8,086 nt of DNA from Acetobacteraceae bacterium (lineage in GTDB: Bacteria; Pseudomonadota; Alphaproteobacteria; Acetobacterales; Acetobacteraceae): the NCBI GenBank assembly GCA_003164305.1, contig PLSZ01000054.1, positions 342 through 8,427 on the forward strand, read 5' to 3'. Shown one piece after another: positions 1 through 5,837 of the stretch; the first letter of the stretch is position 1, and every line of letters begins with the position of its first letter. The position numbers and the translations under genes are program-made. The notes below the pieces were generated by a model that saw only the letters and a program-made list of their open reading frames with translations, was not told the DNA's origin and did no database searches.

Positions 1-196
1 CCGCGGCGATGGCGTCCAGATCGAGATCGATCATGTCCTGAAGCGCGGCCGCCGTTGCGCTGTCGCGCAGACTTTCGGGCAAGGCTTCGAACCAGGCGGC
101 GCATTCGGCCTGGACCGCGATCATCTCGGCCAGCGCGTCGTTCCAGCGCTTCGACCGGCTTCGCTGCGCCGCCGCAGCGGGGACAAGCCCGGTCAT
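1..196 (-). CDS. Conserved hypothetical small protein, N-terminal part (runs off left edge)
   Basis: An open frame reads from an ATG at 196 to the left edge, giving 65 codons without a stop. The product starts MTGLVPAAAAQRSRSKRW and continues with an amphipathic, acidic stretch containing EALPESLRDSATAAALQ followed by an Asp/Leu-rich DLDLD segment. From memory, the pattern 'W-x-ALP-x-SLRDSAT-x-ALQ…DLDL' recurs in short uncharacterised alphaproteobacterial proteins; I know of no assigned function. No signal peptide or membrane segment is visible. No good Shine-Dalgarno sequence precedes the ATG, and the frame stays open further upstream, so the start is uncertain. Coding is supported by the ordered residue pattern more than by length. 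The next upstream DNA is a transposase fossil on the same strand, so this gene may have lost or changed its native promoter. The C-terminus is outside the window. Confidence 0.6.
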   Translation of the reverse strand, partial: MTGLVPAAAAQRSRSKRWNDALAEMIAVQAECAAWFEALPESLRDSATAAALQDMIDLDLDAIAA

Positions 197-338
197 GACG
201 GAACCAATACGTCCAACACTGTGATTTTGCCAGGTTGCAAAGCCGTCGACTCGCCGCCGTAAGGCACCGCCTGGGACACCCGCTCTCGACCCTAAGCTGA
301 CATTCGCGGCAAAGCGCGAAGTCATGACGGCTACCGGG

Positions 339-530
339 TATGATGGCGAAGCGCCCGCGGATCGCGCTACGGTTGACGTTGTAAAAGAAGCTCAGGAACC
401 CCCGGGTAATGTAGCAGCCGTAACAGATCAGCACGATCAGAAGGTGACCTTCCAGACCGCCAACGTCCCGGGGGCGGCCGAGCCTGGCCTTGCGACGCTG
501 AACCTTGACCCAGTGGCGTGCGAATGCTCT
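339..530 (-). pseudogene. Degenerate IS5-like transposase fragment (helix-turn-helix region)
   Basis: Read on the minus strand, this stretch encodes about 64 residues resembling the N-terminal DNA-binding part of IS5-related DDE transposases (HTH_Tnp_4 followed by DDE_Tnp_4 in intact proteins). The recognisable pieces in order are FARHW, a basic QRRKARLGRPR linker, then GGLEGHLLIVLICYGCYIT, FLSFFYNVNRSAI. In the family as I recall it, the equivalent reads 'GRP…GGLEDHLL…YRCYIT…EF…VDKSAICR'. Likeness ends after the SAI motif: the expected CRAI continuation is replaced by RGRFAII, which suggests decay or a frameshift, and the catalytic DDE domain is absent because only about 140 bases separate this point from the next gene. 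No start codon for a transposase and no terminal inverted repeats could be recognised. The family call rests on remembered motifs, not on a search. Confidence 0.55.
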
Positions 531-600
531 CTGGACAGGGCGGATTCTGCTGTTTAACGGCTCCCGGTTGGCGCCCGGAACCATTGGAAGTGAGAAGCTG

Positions 601-1365
601 ATGACGATCGAAGAAAAAGCCAGGCGGATCTTCGCGGAACGGGCAGCGTTCTATACAACCAGTACCGTGCACACCGATCCATCGGTTCTGGCGAAACTCG
701 TCGAGCTGGCGGCGCCGCGACCGAACTGGGCGGCGCTGGATATCGCTACGGGTACCGGACACACGGCACTGGCTTTGGCGCCCTATGTAGCGAGCGTTGT
801 CGGCATCGACCTGACACCGGAGATGCTGTCCGAAGCGGAACGATTGCGTGCCGATCACGCCGTCGGGAACGTCAGCTTCCGTCAGGGTGACGTCCATCAC
901 CTGCCGTTCGAGGATGCTATCTTCGATCTGGTCACGTGCCGGCGCGCCGCGCACCATTTTTCCGACATAGGCCTCGCGTTGCAAGAAATCAGACGGGTGT
1001 TGCGGCCCGGCGGCCGGCTGGTCGTCGATGATCGCAGCGTGGCGGAAGATGATTTCGTGGATCGCTGCATGAACCAGCTCGATTGGTACCACGACGAATC
1101 GCACGTACGCGAGTATCGTCCATCAGAGTGGCGGCGCATGCTCGCGGCATGTGGCCTGGAAGTGGAGAGCGTTGAAACCTTCACACGGCATCGGCCTTTA
1201 TCCGCGCTGACCGACGGCGTCTCCGCGGAGAACACCGCCAGGATTCGTCAGGTTCTGGATGATCTGACCAACGACCAGCGACGGTCCCTGAATGTCGCGG
1301 AGGTGGACGGGCAGACATTCCTCAATCACTGGTACGTTCTGATCGCCGGGAGAAAGGCCTGTTAA
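601..1365 (+). CDS. Class I SAM-dependent methyltransferase, UbiE/MenG-like
   Basis: A 254-residue cytosolic protein with a complete Rossmann methyltransferase core. Motif I is ALDIATGTGHTA (residues 45-56), which binds the methionine part of S-adenosylmethionine. An acidic residue ends the next strand (GIDLTPEML, about 68-76) and would hold the ribose. GDVHHLPFEDAIFDLV (96-111) is the motif II/III region with the Asp that precedes the adenine contact, and VLRPGGRLVVDD (133-144) is the conserved turn after motif III. This order and the 'LPFED…FDLV' wording are typical of UbiE/MenG and YcgJ-type enzymes. The C-terminal third is less conserved and probably sets the substrate, which cannot be named here; true UbiE sits with ubiquinone genes, which are absent. 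The ATG at 601 is preceded by GGAAGTGAG at 586-594. The frame is open upstream to 505, but that part overlaps the transposase fossil. It is convergent with the gene at 1572-2615. Confidence 0.88.
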   Translation: MTIEEKARRIFAERAAFYTTSTVHTDPSVLAKLVELAAPRPNWAALDIATGTGHTALALAPYVASVVGIDLTPEMLSEAERLRADHAVGNVSFRQGDVHHLPFEDAIFDLVTCRRAAHHFSDIGLALQEIRRVLRPGGRLVVDDRSVAEDDFVDRCMNQLDWYHDESHVREYRPSEWRRMLAACGLEVESVETFTRHRPLSALTDGVSAENTARIRQVLDDLTNDQRRSLNVAEVDGQTFLNHWYVLIAGRKAC

Positions 1366-1419
1366 CAACTGTCTCTGATGCGCGAGCGGCTGTTCGCTGG
1401 ACAAACAGACGATGATAGC

Positions 1420-1441
1420 GGCGGCGGGCTCCCCGGCCGCC
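1420..1441. terminator. GC-rich hairpin between convergent genes, possible terminator
   Basis: GGCGGC plus GGG at 1420-1428 can pair with CCC at 1432-1434 and GCCGCC at 1436-1441, leaving a CTC loop and one bulged G at 1435. It lies in the 206-base gap between the stops of two convergent genes (1365 and 1572), where a bidirectional terminator would be expected. There is no run of T after it in either direction, so it is not a canonical intrinsic terminator. GC-rich DNA forms such hairpins by chance, hence the low confidence. I see nothing else in this gap. Confidence 0.25.
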
Positions 1442-1571
1442 CTCGACCAAGGTCGGCTTTCCACCCCGAGCGGTCGTTCAAGATCAGATCGGCCCGCGCC
1501 GGAATGAGCCATTCGGACGTCAGCAGCCGGATAACCGTTCCGGTAAACCATCAAACTCCTGTGCGTGGCTC

Positions 1572-2615
1572 CTAATTCCCAAACGTATCCCGCCACTGCT
1601 CGACCACCTCGGGGATTTCCTTGGCGATCTCCGCGGTGCTCAACGTCAGCAACTTAATCTCCGTCAACGCCCGCCCGCCCGCCATCGGGGGAGCGTCGGC
1701 GCGCACCGGTACCATGTGCTCGCGCGCGGACGCTTCGGCGAAATCGGCACTCAACAGCCACTCCAAAAACAACCGGCCCGCGTTCGGATGCGGCGCCTGC
1801 GCCAGCACGGCCGCCGGCCCGACCGTCAGCAACGTCCCATCCTCGGGATAGACGAACCCGATCGGATTGCCCTGTGCCGCGGATTGCAGCGACACGCTGG
1901 CGGCGGCGGTGCCGATCATGCACTCGCCGGCGTTCAGCAGCGTGATCGGATCGGCGGCGGAACGCCCAATGCGCGGATTGTTCTTCGCCAGCTTCTCGAA
2001 GAACTCCCAGCCATACAGCCTGCGCACCGCGACCACGAACTGACCGAAGTACCCGCTGAACGCCGGATGACCCGTCGCGATCCGCCCCTTCCATTTCGGG
2101 TTCAGCAAATCCGTCAGCCCCCGGGGCACATCCGCGCCCGTCACCTTATCGTTACGGTAGATCACCCCCTGTAGTGAGGCGATCGCCGGATAATAGTACC
2201 CGTCCTCACCGAGCCCATGAAACGGCGGCGCCAGCGCGGCGGCGTTGACCGGTTCGTAACGCGCCAGAGCGCCCCGCGCCTGCAACGCCGGATAATGCGC
2301 GATGTCGGTGGAACTGAACACGTCGCACTGCGGTGTCCTGTTCTTCAGTTCCTGGGTCAGCCGTTCATACGCCACCTGACCCGTGGTGCGGATCGCCACC
2401 ACCTGAATCCCCGGATAGAGCGCGGTGAAACGCTTGCCCATCGCCTCCGCCACTTCGCCCGACATCTGCGCGATGTACCAGGTCAAAGTTCCCTCTTTCC
2501 GCGCGGCGTCCTCTAATTGACCCAGGTCCGCGCGCGCCGGCCGCGGCAGCAACGAGGCACCCGCCAAAAAGCCGAACGTGGCCAGCGTCCGGCGGCGCGC
2601 GACTGATAACGTCAT
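1572..2615 (-). CDS. ABC transporter substrate-binding protein, iron(III)/thiamine-type (PBP2 fold)
   Basis: A 347-residue exported solute-binding protein. The leader is twin-arginine-like: ARRRTLATFGFLAGASLLP (residues 6-24) followed by an ARA cleavage site near residue 29. The mature protein begins LEDAARKEGTLTWYIAQ, a typical first strand of type 2 periplasmic proteins of the Fe3+/thiamine/putrescine group. Further family marks are QELKNRTPQCDVF (88-100), GVIYRNDKV (150-158), LTDLLNPKWKGRIA (167-180) and GPAAVLAQAPHPNAGRLFLEWLLS (266-289). Length fits the family. Ligand is unknown: the Tyr pair of classic FbpA iron sites cannot be assigned by eye. The start at 2615 is chosen because GGGAGG lies 4 bases upstream; in-frame ATGs at 2627 and 2639 lack such a site. 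The stop is TAG. No permease or ATPase gene adjoins; downstream is a convergent methyltransferase, upstream a divergent binding-protein gene. Confidence 0.9.
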   Translation of the reverse strand: MTLSVARRRTLATFGFLAGASLLPRPARADLGQLEDAARKEGTLTWYIAQMSGEVAEAMGKRFTALYPGIQVVAIRTTGQVAYERLTQELKNRTPQCDVFSSTDIAHYPALQARGALARYEPVNAAALAPPFHGLGEDGYYYPAIASLQGVIYRNDKVTGADVPRGLTDLLNPKWKGRIATGHPAFSGYFGQFVVAVRRLYGWEFFEKLAKNNPRIGRSAADPITLLNAGECMIGTAAASVSLQSAAQGNPIGFVYPEDGTLLTVGPAAVLAQAPHPNAGRLFLEWLLSADFAEASAREHMVPVRADAPPMAGGRALTEIKLLTLSTAEIAKEIPEVVEQWRDTFGN

Positions 2616-2925
2616 GTGTCCTCCCATGGAGTTCTCCATCACGCGGAGGTTACGCCGCGGCGAATGGGGCTGACCAGCGTAAGGATCAGGACATCCGTGT
2701 CCGCCACCATCAACCCGGAACAGAGCCTCCGCCGCCCGTCCCGCTTCCGTCATGGCGGAACGCCTGGCCAGATGCCCGTCGTGCCAATGCCTCTTTCGCC
2801 GGAGCGGTCTGGCCAATATGGGTCAGGACGTTCCGGCCCCTTGAGTCGATTCTGGCGCTTTTCGTGGGCGCGCGGTAGGGTGCCAGCGTTCGCGTAACGT
2901 TGTTCGATATCAATGGGGGTGCTCG
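2616..2925. other. Divergent intergenic region between two solute-binding protein genes
   Basis: This 310-base gap separates two start codons pointing away from each other, so both promoters should lie here. I could not pick a convincing sigma-70 pair in either direction. TGGCAC occurs twice on the minus strand, but the downstream GC needed for a sigma-54 site is misplaced by one or two bases in each. A 30-codon frame at 2752-2844 with three cysteines (CPSCQC) is too short and unsupported to call. No repeat, RNA gene or recognisable gene remnant is seen. Confidence 0.6.
2620..2625 (-). promoter_or_regulatory. Ribosome binding site that fixes the start at 2615
   Basis: On the minus strand GGGAGG is followed by ACAC and then ATG at 2615. 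It is one of the strongest Shine-Dalgarno sequences in the window and favours this ATG over the two upstream in-frame ATGs, which would start inside or before the site itself. Confidence 0.75.
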
Positions 2926-4026
2926 ATGCTGAAAAGAACCTTGCTGGGGGCGGCCATGCTGGCCGGTGTGCTGTCGGTGCCGGCGATGGCGCAGATCCAG
3001 ATCGGCGTTGCCGGACCGCTGACCGGTTCCAACGCCGCCGCCGGCGACCAGATGAAGACCGGCGCCGCGCAGGCCGTCGCGGACCTGAACAAGGCCGGCG
3101 GCGTACTGGGCAAGCAGATCTCGCTGACCGTCGCGGACGATGCCTGCGATCCGAAGCAGGCCGTTTCGGTCGCCAACCAAATGGTGGAAAAGAAAGTCGT
3201 GCTGGTGGCCGGTCATTACTGCTCCGGCAGTTCGATCCCGGCCAGCAAGGTCTATCTCGAGGAAGGCATCCTGGAGATCTCGCCGGCCTCGACCAACCCG
3301 AAATACACCGATGAGGGTGGCTGGGGCACGTTCCGCGTGTGCGGGCGAGACGACCAGCAAGGCCTTGTCGCGGGCAAATACCTCGCCACCCACTTCAAGG
3401 GTCAGAAGATCGCGATCCTCAACGACAACTCGGCTTACGGCAAAGGCCTCGCCGATGAGACCAAGAAGTCGCTGAACGCCGCCGGCGTGAAGGAAGTCTC
3501 CTTCGACGCGTACACGCCGGGTGAAAAGGACTACAGCGCCGTGGTCAGCCGCCTGAAACAGGCCGGCGTCACCGTGATCTATATCGGCGGTTACTACACG
3601 GAAGCCGCGCTGATCATCCGCCAGGCCAAGGAGCAGGGGATGAAGACGACCCTGGTCAGCGGCGATGCCTTGGTGACCAAGGAGTTTTGGAATATCTCCG
3701 GTCCGGCTGGAGCTGGTACCTTGATGACGTTCTCGCCCGATCCGCAGAAGAACGCGGCCGCGGCGAAAGTGGTGAAGGAATTCAAGGATCAGAAGATCGA
3801 TCCCGAGGGCTACGTTCTTTACACCTATGCCACGATCCAGATCTGGGCTGAGGCGGCGAAGAAGGCCAACTCGACCGATCCGAAAAAGGTCGCGGCGATG
3901 TTGAAGTCCGGCGGACCCTGGCAGAGCGTCTTAGGCCCGGTCAGCTTCGACAAGAAGGGCGACGTCACCGGGGGCGCCTATGTGATGTACCAGTGGGACG
4001 ACAAAGGTAATTACAACCAGATGTAA
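2926..4026 (+). CDS. Branched-chain amino acid ABC transporter substrate-binding protein (LivJ/LivK type)
   Basis: A 366-residue periplasmic protein of the Peripla_BP_6 (type 1 fold) family, which captures leucine, isoleucine, valine or related amino acids and hands them to a LivHMGF importer. A Sec signal peptide MLKRTLLGAAMLAGVLSVPAMA spans residues 1-22, with cleavage before QIQIGVAGPLTG. Family marks follow in order: DDACDPKQAVSVANQMV (71-87), GHYCSGSSIPAS (96-107), EISPASTNPKYTD (117-129), YGKGLADETKKSL (171-183), YTPGEKDYSAVV (196-207) and GGYYTEAALIIRQA (221-234). Cys74 and Cys99 match the disulfide pair known in E. coli LivJ. The start at 2926 has GGGGG at 2915-2919. A strong terminator follows directly, so it appears to be transcribed alone. 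No transporter membrane or ATPase gene is next to it. Exact ligand is uncertain, since the family also binds aromatic and polar compounds. Confidence 0.96.
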   Translation: MLKRTLLGAAMLAGVLSVPAMAQIQIGVAGPLTGSNAAAGDQMKTGAAQAVADLNKAGGVLGKQISLTVADDACDPKQAVSVANQMVEKKVVLVAGHYCSGSSIPASKVYLEEGILEISPASTNPKYTDEGGWGTFRVCGRDDQQGLVAGKYLATHFKGQKIAILNDNSAYGKGLADETKKSLNAAGVKEVSFDAYTPGEKDYSAVVSRLKQAGVTVIYIGGYYTEAALIIRQAKEQGMKTTLVSGDALVTKEFWNISGPAGAGTLMTFSPDPQKNAAAAKVVKEFKDQKIDPEGYVLYTYATIQIWAEAAKKANSTDPKKVAAMLKSGGPWQSVLGPVSFDKKGDVTGGAYVMYQWDDKGNYNQM

Positions 4027-4047
4027 TCTGGGCTTTGGCGACACAGG

Positions 4048-4077
4048 TGCCCCGCGGTGAAAATCGCGGGGCATTTT
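4048..4077 (+). terminator. Intrinsic (rho-independent) terminator
   Basis: A perfect 9-bp stem, TGCCCCGCG at 4048-4056 with CGCGGGGCA at 4065-4073, encloses an 8-base loop and is followed by TTTT at 4074-4077. It begins 22 bases after the stop of the LivJ/LivK-type gene, so it ends that transcript and separates it from the membrane protein gene downstream. Confidence 0.9.
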
Positions 4078-4284
4078 CATAAGTCGATCGTGATGCCTCC
4101 GCGTCCGTGTCCGACTTATGCCGACCGCCTGATGAACTGACCGATCGGCACCGCCGCGCAAGCGGTCGTCACGGGGTCGAACCCCTTGATCTCTTACGGC
4201 ACGGTGCTGGAACGGTTGGCTGGCTAAGGGGTCGGCGATGAGGCAGTTGATGCTCGTGCGAAGGGTCAGTCATTCGGGCGGTTG

Positions 4285-4929
4285 ATGATTAATCGTAAGG
4301 CGAACATGCGGCGGGTACGCGCGGTCCTCACGTTCGTGCTTTGGGAGTTCGGACCGCTGCTCGCGCTCCTGGCGCTGTCGGCGATGTTCAGCCTGAAAGT
4401 GGCGATCGCCGGAACGATCGCCATCATCCTGGTCGATTCGGGTCGCCGTTTGTGGCTGCGTATTCCGTTTACGCGGATCTATTTGTTGTCCAGCGGCCTC
4501 GCAGTCGTTTTCGGTACCATCGATCTGCTGGCCGAAACGCCGTTCATGCTGAAATACGAAGCCGTGATCACCAACCTGGCGACGGGTGTCGCCTTTGTGG
4601 CGGGCGCGCGTGGGCCCAAATCGATGATCCAGGAAATCGCCGAGCAACGCCGCGAAGCCTTCCCGGACCGAGCCGACGTCCGCCATTTCTTTCGGCTGCT
4701 CACCTTGTTCTGGGCTGTCTACTTCTTCCTCAAAGCCGGGCTTTATTTCTGGCTCAGCGTGACCCTGCCGACCGGGCGCGCGATCTTTCTGCGATCGATC
4801 ATCGGAAGCGTCAGTCTGGGAATCATGGTGGCGGTCAGCTCGACCCAGGGCCGCCGGCTGTTCTTTCTTTGCCAGCGACTTGGATTGCTGCCAGTGGTCG
4901 CAATGCCCGAGCAGCCGAAGACGCCATGA
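4285..4929 (+). CDS. Polytopic membrane protein, YciB/IspZ (intracellular septation protein A)-like
   Basis: About 214 residues with roughly six membrane segments by eye: near 13-34 (WEFGPLLALLALSAM), 37-54, 65-85 (YLLSSGLAVVFGTIDLL), 90-108, 135-160 (LFWAVYFFLKAGLYFWL) and 168-187. The layout and several phrases resemble YciB/IspZ: the PLL start of helix 1, 'VVFG' then a short loop and 'K…VI' leading into the next helix, and 'WAVYFFLKAGLYFWLSVTLP' matching the family's 'WAVFF…LP' segment. YciB proteins are inner-membrane proteins linked to cell-envelope synthesis and septation; this one is somewhat longer because of a polar loop near 110-132 and a C-terminal tail. The VC0807-like membrane family is an alternative. 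The start is unsure: TTG 4282, ATG 4285 and ATG 4306 are all in frame, and 4306 has AAGG seven bases upstream. Its stop abuts the stop of the convergent methyltransferase gene. Confidence 0.7.
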   Translation: MINRKANMRRVRAVLTFVLWEFGPLLALLALSAMFSLKVAIAGTIAIILVDSGRRLWLRIPFTRIYLLSSGLAVVFGTIDLLAETPFMLKYEAVITNLATGVAFVAGARGPKSMIQEIAEQRREAFPDRADVRHFFRLLTLFWAVYFFLKAGLYFWLSVTLPTGRAIFLRSIIGSVSLGIMVAVSSTQGRRLFFLCQRLGLLPVVAMPEQPKTP

Positions 4930-5640
4930 TCAGGCTGCTTCCACCTGCACGAGACGACGCCTTACCGCGGGACGTAGCGGCATCGCGGCGTATACATCCT
5001 TTACCGCCTCGGTAATCGTAACTCCGGCCAGGCCGGGCATCAGCCGCCGCCCAGCCCGCTCAAACAAAGGGGCTCCGCGCAGGATCAGCCGGGTCTGCCA
5101 GGGAGGCATCCAGAGCGCGGTATCATGTCGCTCCACCCGGAATAAAGCGCCCGCCAGCAGCCGGCCCAACTGACCCGACGTGTACGGTTGCCCATGGCCG
5201 AACGGAGTGCTTTCCCAATAGGCCCACATGCCAGTGCGGTTCGGCGTGATCACCAGCAGCCGGCCGTCGTCTTTCAGTACCCGCCATGCCTCCCGCAACA
5301 GGCGCCGCGCGTTTTCCGCGATCTCCAGGCCGTGCACGATCAGGATGCGGTCGAACACCAGGTCGGGAAAAGGCAATACGTCTTCCTCGGCGGTGCAGGA
5401 CAGGTTCGGCGCGTCGGGCGGCCAGCGGATGGCGCCAATCTGCGCCGGAGTCAGCGCGATGCGCCGATACGCCACGCCGTCCCACATCCGCAGATACGGC
5501 GCGGTGTAGCCGATGCCCAACACCGAGCAGCCAGCCATGTCCGGCCATAGCATGGCGATGCGCGCGCGTAACAACCTCGCGGTCACCGCCCCGCGAGAGG
5601 TTCTGTAAAATTCCGCCGCCCCATGCGCGTCCGCCGTCAT
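4930..5640 (-). CDS. Class I SAM-dependent methyltransferase, alphaproteobacterial TPFGHG type
   Basis: A 236-residue cytosolic protein with a methyltransferase fold. Motif I is SVLGIGYTAPYLRMW (39-53), where the third glycine of the usual GxGxG is replaced. EEDVLPFPDLVFDRILIVHGLE (85-106) is the motif II/III region, and REAWRVLKDDGRLLVITPNR (116-135) is the conserved strand and turn. STPFGHGQPYTSGQLGRLL (144-162) is a signature I associate with an alphaproteobacterial methyltransferase family often placed beside gloB (hydroxyacylglutathione hydrolase); gloB is not adjacent here. Substrate is unknown, and the changed motif I is, to my memory, normal for this family and not evidence of loss. 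The ATG at 5640 follows an in-frame TGA closely, so no longer version is possible; the only purine-rich sequence, GGTGG, is very near the ATG. It is convergent with the membrane protein gene, with no bases between the stops. Confidence 0.85.
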   Translation of the reverse strand: MTADAHGAAEFYRTSRGAVTARLLRARIAMLWPDMAGCSVLGIGYTAPYLRMWDGVAYRRIALTPAQIGAIRWPPDAPNLSCTAEEDVLPFPDLVFDRILIVHGLEIAENARRLLREAWRVLKDDGRLLVITPNRTGMWAYWESTPFGHGQPYTSGQLGRLLAGALFRVERHDTALWMPPWQTRLILRGAPLFERAGRRLMPGLAGVTITEAVKDVYAAMPLRPAVRRRLVQVEAA

Positions 5641-5717
5641 ACCACCGGATCATAAACGAAAATCCCCCACCGCGGCAGATGTGATCGGGGTCACCGGCCG
5701 AGCCTGGGCAAGCGTCA

Positions 5718-5803
5718 GGGCTTCGCCCCGAAACCCACCCGGGGGGCTGTGCCTTGGGCGGGGTCGAGGGGCAGCCCCCCCGTGGGGTTTGGGGCGGAGC
5801 CCC
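5718..5803. repeat. Long imperfect GC-rich inverted repeat (REP/BIME-like)
   Basis: The left arm at about 5718-5753 begins GGGCTTCGCCCCGAAACCC and continues through GGGGGGCTG. The right arm at about 5769-5803 reads GGCAGCCCCCC, then GGGGTTTGGGGCGGAGCCCC. Reverse-complemented, the right arm aligns with the left along almost its full length with a few mismatches, enclosing a loop of about 15 bases. Each arm also contains its own small palindrome (GGGCTTCGCCCC and GGGGCGGAGCCCC). It starts 35 bases past the stop of the gene at 5838-7400 and lies upstream of the next gene on the same strand. Such elements are frequent between genes in Acetobacteraceae-like genomes and may act as terminators, mRNA stabilisers or protein-binding sites. 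No T run follows, so it is not a canonical intrinsic terminator. Confidence 0.8.
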
Positions 5804-5837
5804 ATCGCCTGCGTCGGCCCGACCGATGAACCCGACG

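Noticed and set aside
324..557. A plus-strand 77-codon frame before the first methyltransferase
   Set aside because: It is the opposite strand of the transposase fossil, which explains the open frame better; no ribosome site or family pattern is seen.
2616..2816. An N-terminal extension of the iron-type binding protein to an upstream start
   Set aside because: The extension lacks family likeness and would bury the Tat-like signal 67 residues inside the protein; the strong ribosome site at 2620-2625 marks the true start.
2752..2844. A 30-codon plus-strand frame with CPSCQC, reminiscent of a zinc ribbon
   Set aside because: Only three cysteines, no ribosome site and no second metal-binding half; likely chance in an intergenic region.
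2616..2925. Two TGGCAC occurrences on the minus strand as sigma-54 sites for the iron-type binding protein gene
   Set aside because: The required downstream GC is one or two bases out of register in both, a spacing sigma-54 does not tolerate well.
2710..3393. A minus-strand frame of 227 codons over the LivJ/LivK-type gene
   Set aside because: It is antisense to a gene with an unambiguous protein family and contains no recognisable domain.
4171..4187. A tRNA T-arm-like sequence (GGGGTCGAACCCC)
   Set aside because: The loop is only three bases if GGGGT pairs with ACCCC, and no acceptor, anticodon or D arm fits around it.
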